Assembly: GCF_027484705.1 (NCBI RefSeq)
Contig: NZ_JAIXSL010000007.1
Coordinates: forward strand, 248,001-312,000
DNA from: Flavobacterium sp.
GTDB lineage: Bacteria > Bacteroidota > Bacteroidia > Flavobacteriales > Flavobacteriaceae
Direction: 5' to 3'
DNA: 64,000 bases
In this document: one piece after another, positions 62,117 to 64,000 of the stretch
Layout of the letters: each line of letters opens with the position of its first letter
Position numbering within the stretch: position 1 is the stretch's first letter
Translations under genes and position numbers: made by a program
Notes under the pieces: generated by a model
Told to the model about the DNA's origin: nothing
Databases searched by the model: none
What the model saw: only the letters and a program-made list of their open reading frames with translations

Positions 62117-62144
62117 AAACCTCAAACAAAATTATTTGAGGTTT
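62117..62144. terminator. Terminator between the radical SAM cluster and the CAP-domain gene
   Basis: AAACCTCAAA (62117-62126) with TTTGAGGTTT (62135-62144), 8-nt loop. The T-run is better on the minus strand, but both converging genes can use it. Confidence 0.82.
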
Positions 62145-62181
62145 CTATTGGTGAATTTGATTCTATATTCAGGAATTTTTC

Positions 62182-63552
62182 TTAATTTTTTATCATTTTA
62201 TTTGCATAAATACTACCGCTTTCTGCATAAACTTTTACAATATAAATTCCTTTTGGCCTATTTTGTATATTGATTAATTGTTCAGATTGATTTTTGAAAT
62301 TAGATTTGTAAACAATACTCCCGAATAAGTCACTAATTTCAATTACACCTTCATGAATGTTATCAAGTGAAAGGTTAAAAATACCTGAATTTGGATTTGG
62401 AATAATTTTTACTTTATTTTCTAAACTCCTTATAAGCATAGTAGCTTTTTCTTCTTCGTTAATCACGCTATTTTCTGCTGATTTTGCTACAAAGCTACCT
62501 GAACAACCTTCAATATATGCCCTGAAAGTTGAACCTGATATTGCATTAAAATTAGTAGTGAATGTAACGGAATTGCCCGCATGAAAAATTCCAGTACCGC
62601 CATTATTCACAATACTTGAAGACGTAATACTGATTGAGGCTTCCTTGGTAATTGTTTGTCCGGAAAATATTGCGGAAGAAAAATTTAAATTATCAGCACA
62701 GATGGTAGTAAAATTTACTGAATTACCATAAAGACCATATAATCCATTAGCGCATCTAGTCCTAATTCTCCAGTCATAGGCTGTTGTGGGATTTAGCCCG
62801 CTTAATGTATAGGTTACAACATTAGTGCCTACAGTTGCAGCAGAAATCCATAAACTTGAGGATGTAGTTTTGTATTCAATCTGATAACCAGCGTTCCCAA
62901 TTACATTGCTCCAATTTAATTGCGCACTATTAAAACTGATGTTTGAGGTTGTCAGTGTAACCGGAGAAGTCAGACTACAAAGATTTGTGAGTACAGCACA
63001 AGATCCACTTGTATTCCTTGTAAACAAAACAGTGTAATAATTTTTACCCGCACCGTTTGCCCTTACTGAAACACCCATGCGAGTAAATGATGCAGTTTCA
63101 ATTGCAGCTCTGTGCGGTGGACTACCAAGCCAAGCATTAACTACGCCAGCTGCAGAAACAAAATTAGAGGCAACAATTTCATCAACACCACCTGCATTAA
63201 GCGCACATATAATATTGTTTGCCCTATCAAGAAAGTTATCATGATTAGTAACATTTGCCGCTATCATATAATTATTATGGTCAAGGCAATTATTAGATAT
63301 ATGATTTATAACCGACAAGGTAGACAACCCGATTGATTGCCTATGTTGGTTAATCCGATTCATAACATCTGTTTCTAATTGGCTATAAGTATAAGTAGGT
63401 CTACAAGGACAAACTGCGTTAGTAGTATTTTGACCATTATAGCTAATAGGTTCAAAAATTGAACCTGATTCTTCCTGTCCAAAAGATGCTATTGAATAAA
63501 GCAGCAGAACCAATACGCTTATTTTGTGTTTTATATTTTTCATAATTCTCAT
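62182..63552 (-). CDS. Secreted CAP-domain protein with fibronectin-III and type IX sorting domains
   Basis: The protein has 456 residues; the start is ATG 63552 or 63543. A signal peptide ends SIASFGQ. The CAP (SCP-like) domain lies at about 60-190 (VMNRINQHRQSIGLSTLSVI; CLDHNNYMIAANVTNHDNFL; WLGSPPHRAAIE), keeping the His and Asn-His cavity residues. A fibronectin-III-type module follows (LNWSNVIGNAGYQIEY; LSGLNPTTAYDWRIRTRCAN), then a type IX sorting domain (VKIIPNPNSGIFNLSL; RPKGIYIVKVYAESGSIYAN). It should be exported to the surface; the function of bacterial CAP domains is mostly unknown. Confidence 0.9.
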   Translation of the reverse strand: MRIMKNIKHKISVLVLLLYSIASFGQEESGSIFEPISYNGQNTTNAVCPCRPTYTYSQLETDVMNRINQHRQSIGLSTLSVINHISNNCLDHNNYMIAANVTNHDNFLDRANNIICALNAGGVDEIVASNFVSAAGVVNAWLGSPPHRAAIETASFTRMGVSVRANGAGKNYYTVLFTRNTSGSCAVLTNLCSLTSPVTLTTSNISFNSAQLNWSNVIGNAGYQIEYKTTSSSLWISAATVGTNVVTYTLSGLNPTTAYDWRIRTRCANGLYGLYGNSVNFTTICADNLNFSSAIFSGQTITKEASISITSSSIVNNGGTGIFHAGNSVTFTTNFNAISGSTFRAYIEGCSGSFVAKSAENSVINEEEKATMLIRSLENKVKIIPNPNSGIFNLSLDNIHEGVIEISDLFGSIVYKSNFKNQSEQLINIQNRPKGIYIVKVYAESGSIYANKMIKN

Positions 63553-63574
63553 TATTAAATTAAACTATGAAAAA

Positions 63575-64000
63575 TTAGTTATTGATCTTTGCTTCTAACA
63601 ATTGCATCCTTTTATCTTGAGCTTCAAGTTTTTTGTTCAACTCAATAATATAAAGCGTCAGCTCTTCTATTTTTTCTTGCTGAATACGCGCCATATCACC
63701 TACTTCAAAACCATTTTCTTCTACTTCACACGCAGATGGCACATTGGCTAAATGCCCTTTTTCTTGAATTTGTTTTTCTACTTCATCTAAAGTTGGTAGT
63801 TGGTAGTCTTTAGTAAAAACATAGTCTGGCCATTGGGCTTGCAATTGTACTTTAAGCTCTTCAGCCATAATTTTACCCCCAACCGCTAGTTTATATCCGC
63901 CAGGGTTTAAGGCAGTTCCAATCGACACGCTTCCTCCTGGATTTCCTGCCGTAATTGGATTAACATTCAACACTTTTGTTCCACTATAGGCAAAGAAAAA
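63575..64000 (-). CDS. C-terminal part of a tail-fibre-like surface protein (5' end outside window)
   Basis: The frame is open to the window edge, so the GTG at 63973 is internal and at least 141 residues are present. It has a GxxG-rich segment (GTALNPGGYKLAVGGKIMAE), then QAQWPDYVFTKDYQLPTLDE, GHLANVPSACEVEENGFEVG and a C-terminal coiled coil (KIEELTLYIIELNKKLEAQD). This arrangement is typical of Bacteroidota proteins with a phage tail-fibre/chaperone-like C-terminus; the N-terminal domains lie beyond the window. It lies 22 bp upstream of the CAP-domain gene on the same strand, possibly in one transcript. Confidence 0.8.
   Translation of the reverse strand, partial: FFFAYSGTKVLNVNPITAGNPGGSVSIGTALNPGGYKLAVGGKIMAEELKVQLQAQWPDYVFTKDYQLPTLDEVEKQIQEKGHLANVPSACEVEENGFEVGDMARIQQEKIEELTLYIIELNKKLEAQDKRMQLLEAKINN

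Overview
The window looks like chromosome from a flavobacterium (Bacteroidota, probably Flavobacterium or a close relative). The evidence is an alternative complex III plus aa3 oxidase operon in the Bacteroidota order, two secreted proteins with type IX secretion C-terminal domains, a degradative-type HMG-CoA reductase next to a GYDIA-family GHMP kinase, a TonB-dependent receptor with a carboxypeptidase-like N-terminal domain, few Shine-Dalgarno sites, and several promoters matching the flavobacterial TTG-N17..19-TAnnTTTG pattern. Coding density is high. I see no insertion sequence, prophage, CRISPR array or rRNA operon.
Layout: 1-1790 holds mevalonate-pathway genes. 1807-8058 (minus) is an envelope block: PpiD-like foldase, CorC-like CBS protein, small membrane protein, LptC, outer-membrane beta-barrel protein and type III pantothenate kinase. 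8111-9137 holds tRNA-Phe and an orphan helix-turn-helix gene preceded by three exact-period 41-bp units carrying alternating GTGGC/GCCAC half-sites. 9245-9928 is a VanZ-like protein. 10025-17404 is a sugar-utilisation locus, probably for sucrose or a similar disaccharide: PfkB kinase, (alpha/alpha)6-type glycosidase, SLC45-like transporter and TonB receptor, with a divergent LacI regulator and two tandem operators. 17423-19497 holds queG and ruvB. 19580-31049 is the actABCDEF-ctaCD respiratory operon. 31266-36397 holds a SPOR protein and the rimP-nusA-infB operon, which has a terminator-like leader hairpin. 36482-37484 holds a universal stress protein and tRNA-Gln. 37648-43189 holds a DUF2723 membrane protein, a polysaccharide deacetylase, a thioredoxin-like protein lacking CxxC and a metallophosphoesterase. 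43391-48231 holds a LamG/type IX secreted protein and a LytTR/LytS-type two-component pair. 48233-51713 holds an OmpR-type two-component system with a PepSY-like protein, flanked by two paralogous secreted lysine-rich peptides that share an ATGAAG-N5-ATGAAG promoter box. 51808-57306 holds polA and a DUF5916 protein. 57560-62057 is an overlapping four-gene cluster (nucleotidyltransferase, B12-type radical SAM, methyltransferase, B12-type radical SAM) of unknown product. 62182-64000 holds a CAP-domain type IX secreted protein and the end of a tail-fibre-like protein.
The best candidates for something undescribed are the 41-bp operator-like array with its HTH gene, the two-component system with its paired lysine-rich peptides and shared box, the leader attenuator of rimP-nusA-infB, and the radical SAM/methyltransferase cluster. 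All functions are read from sequence motifs and family knowledge; no search was run.
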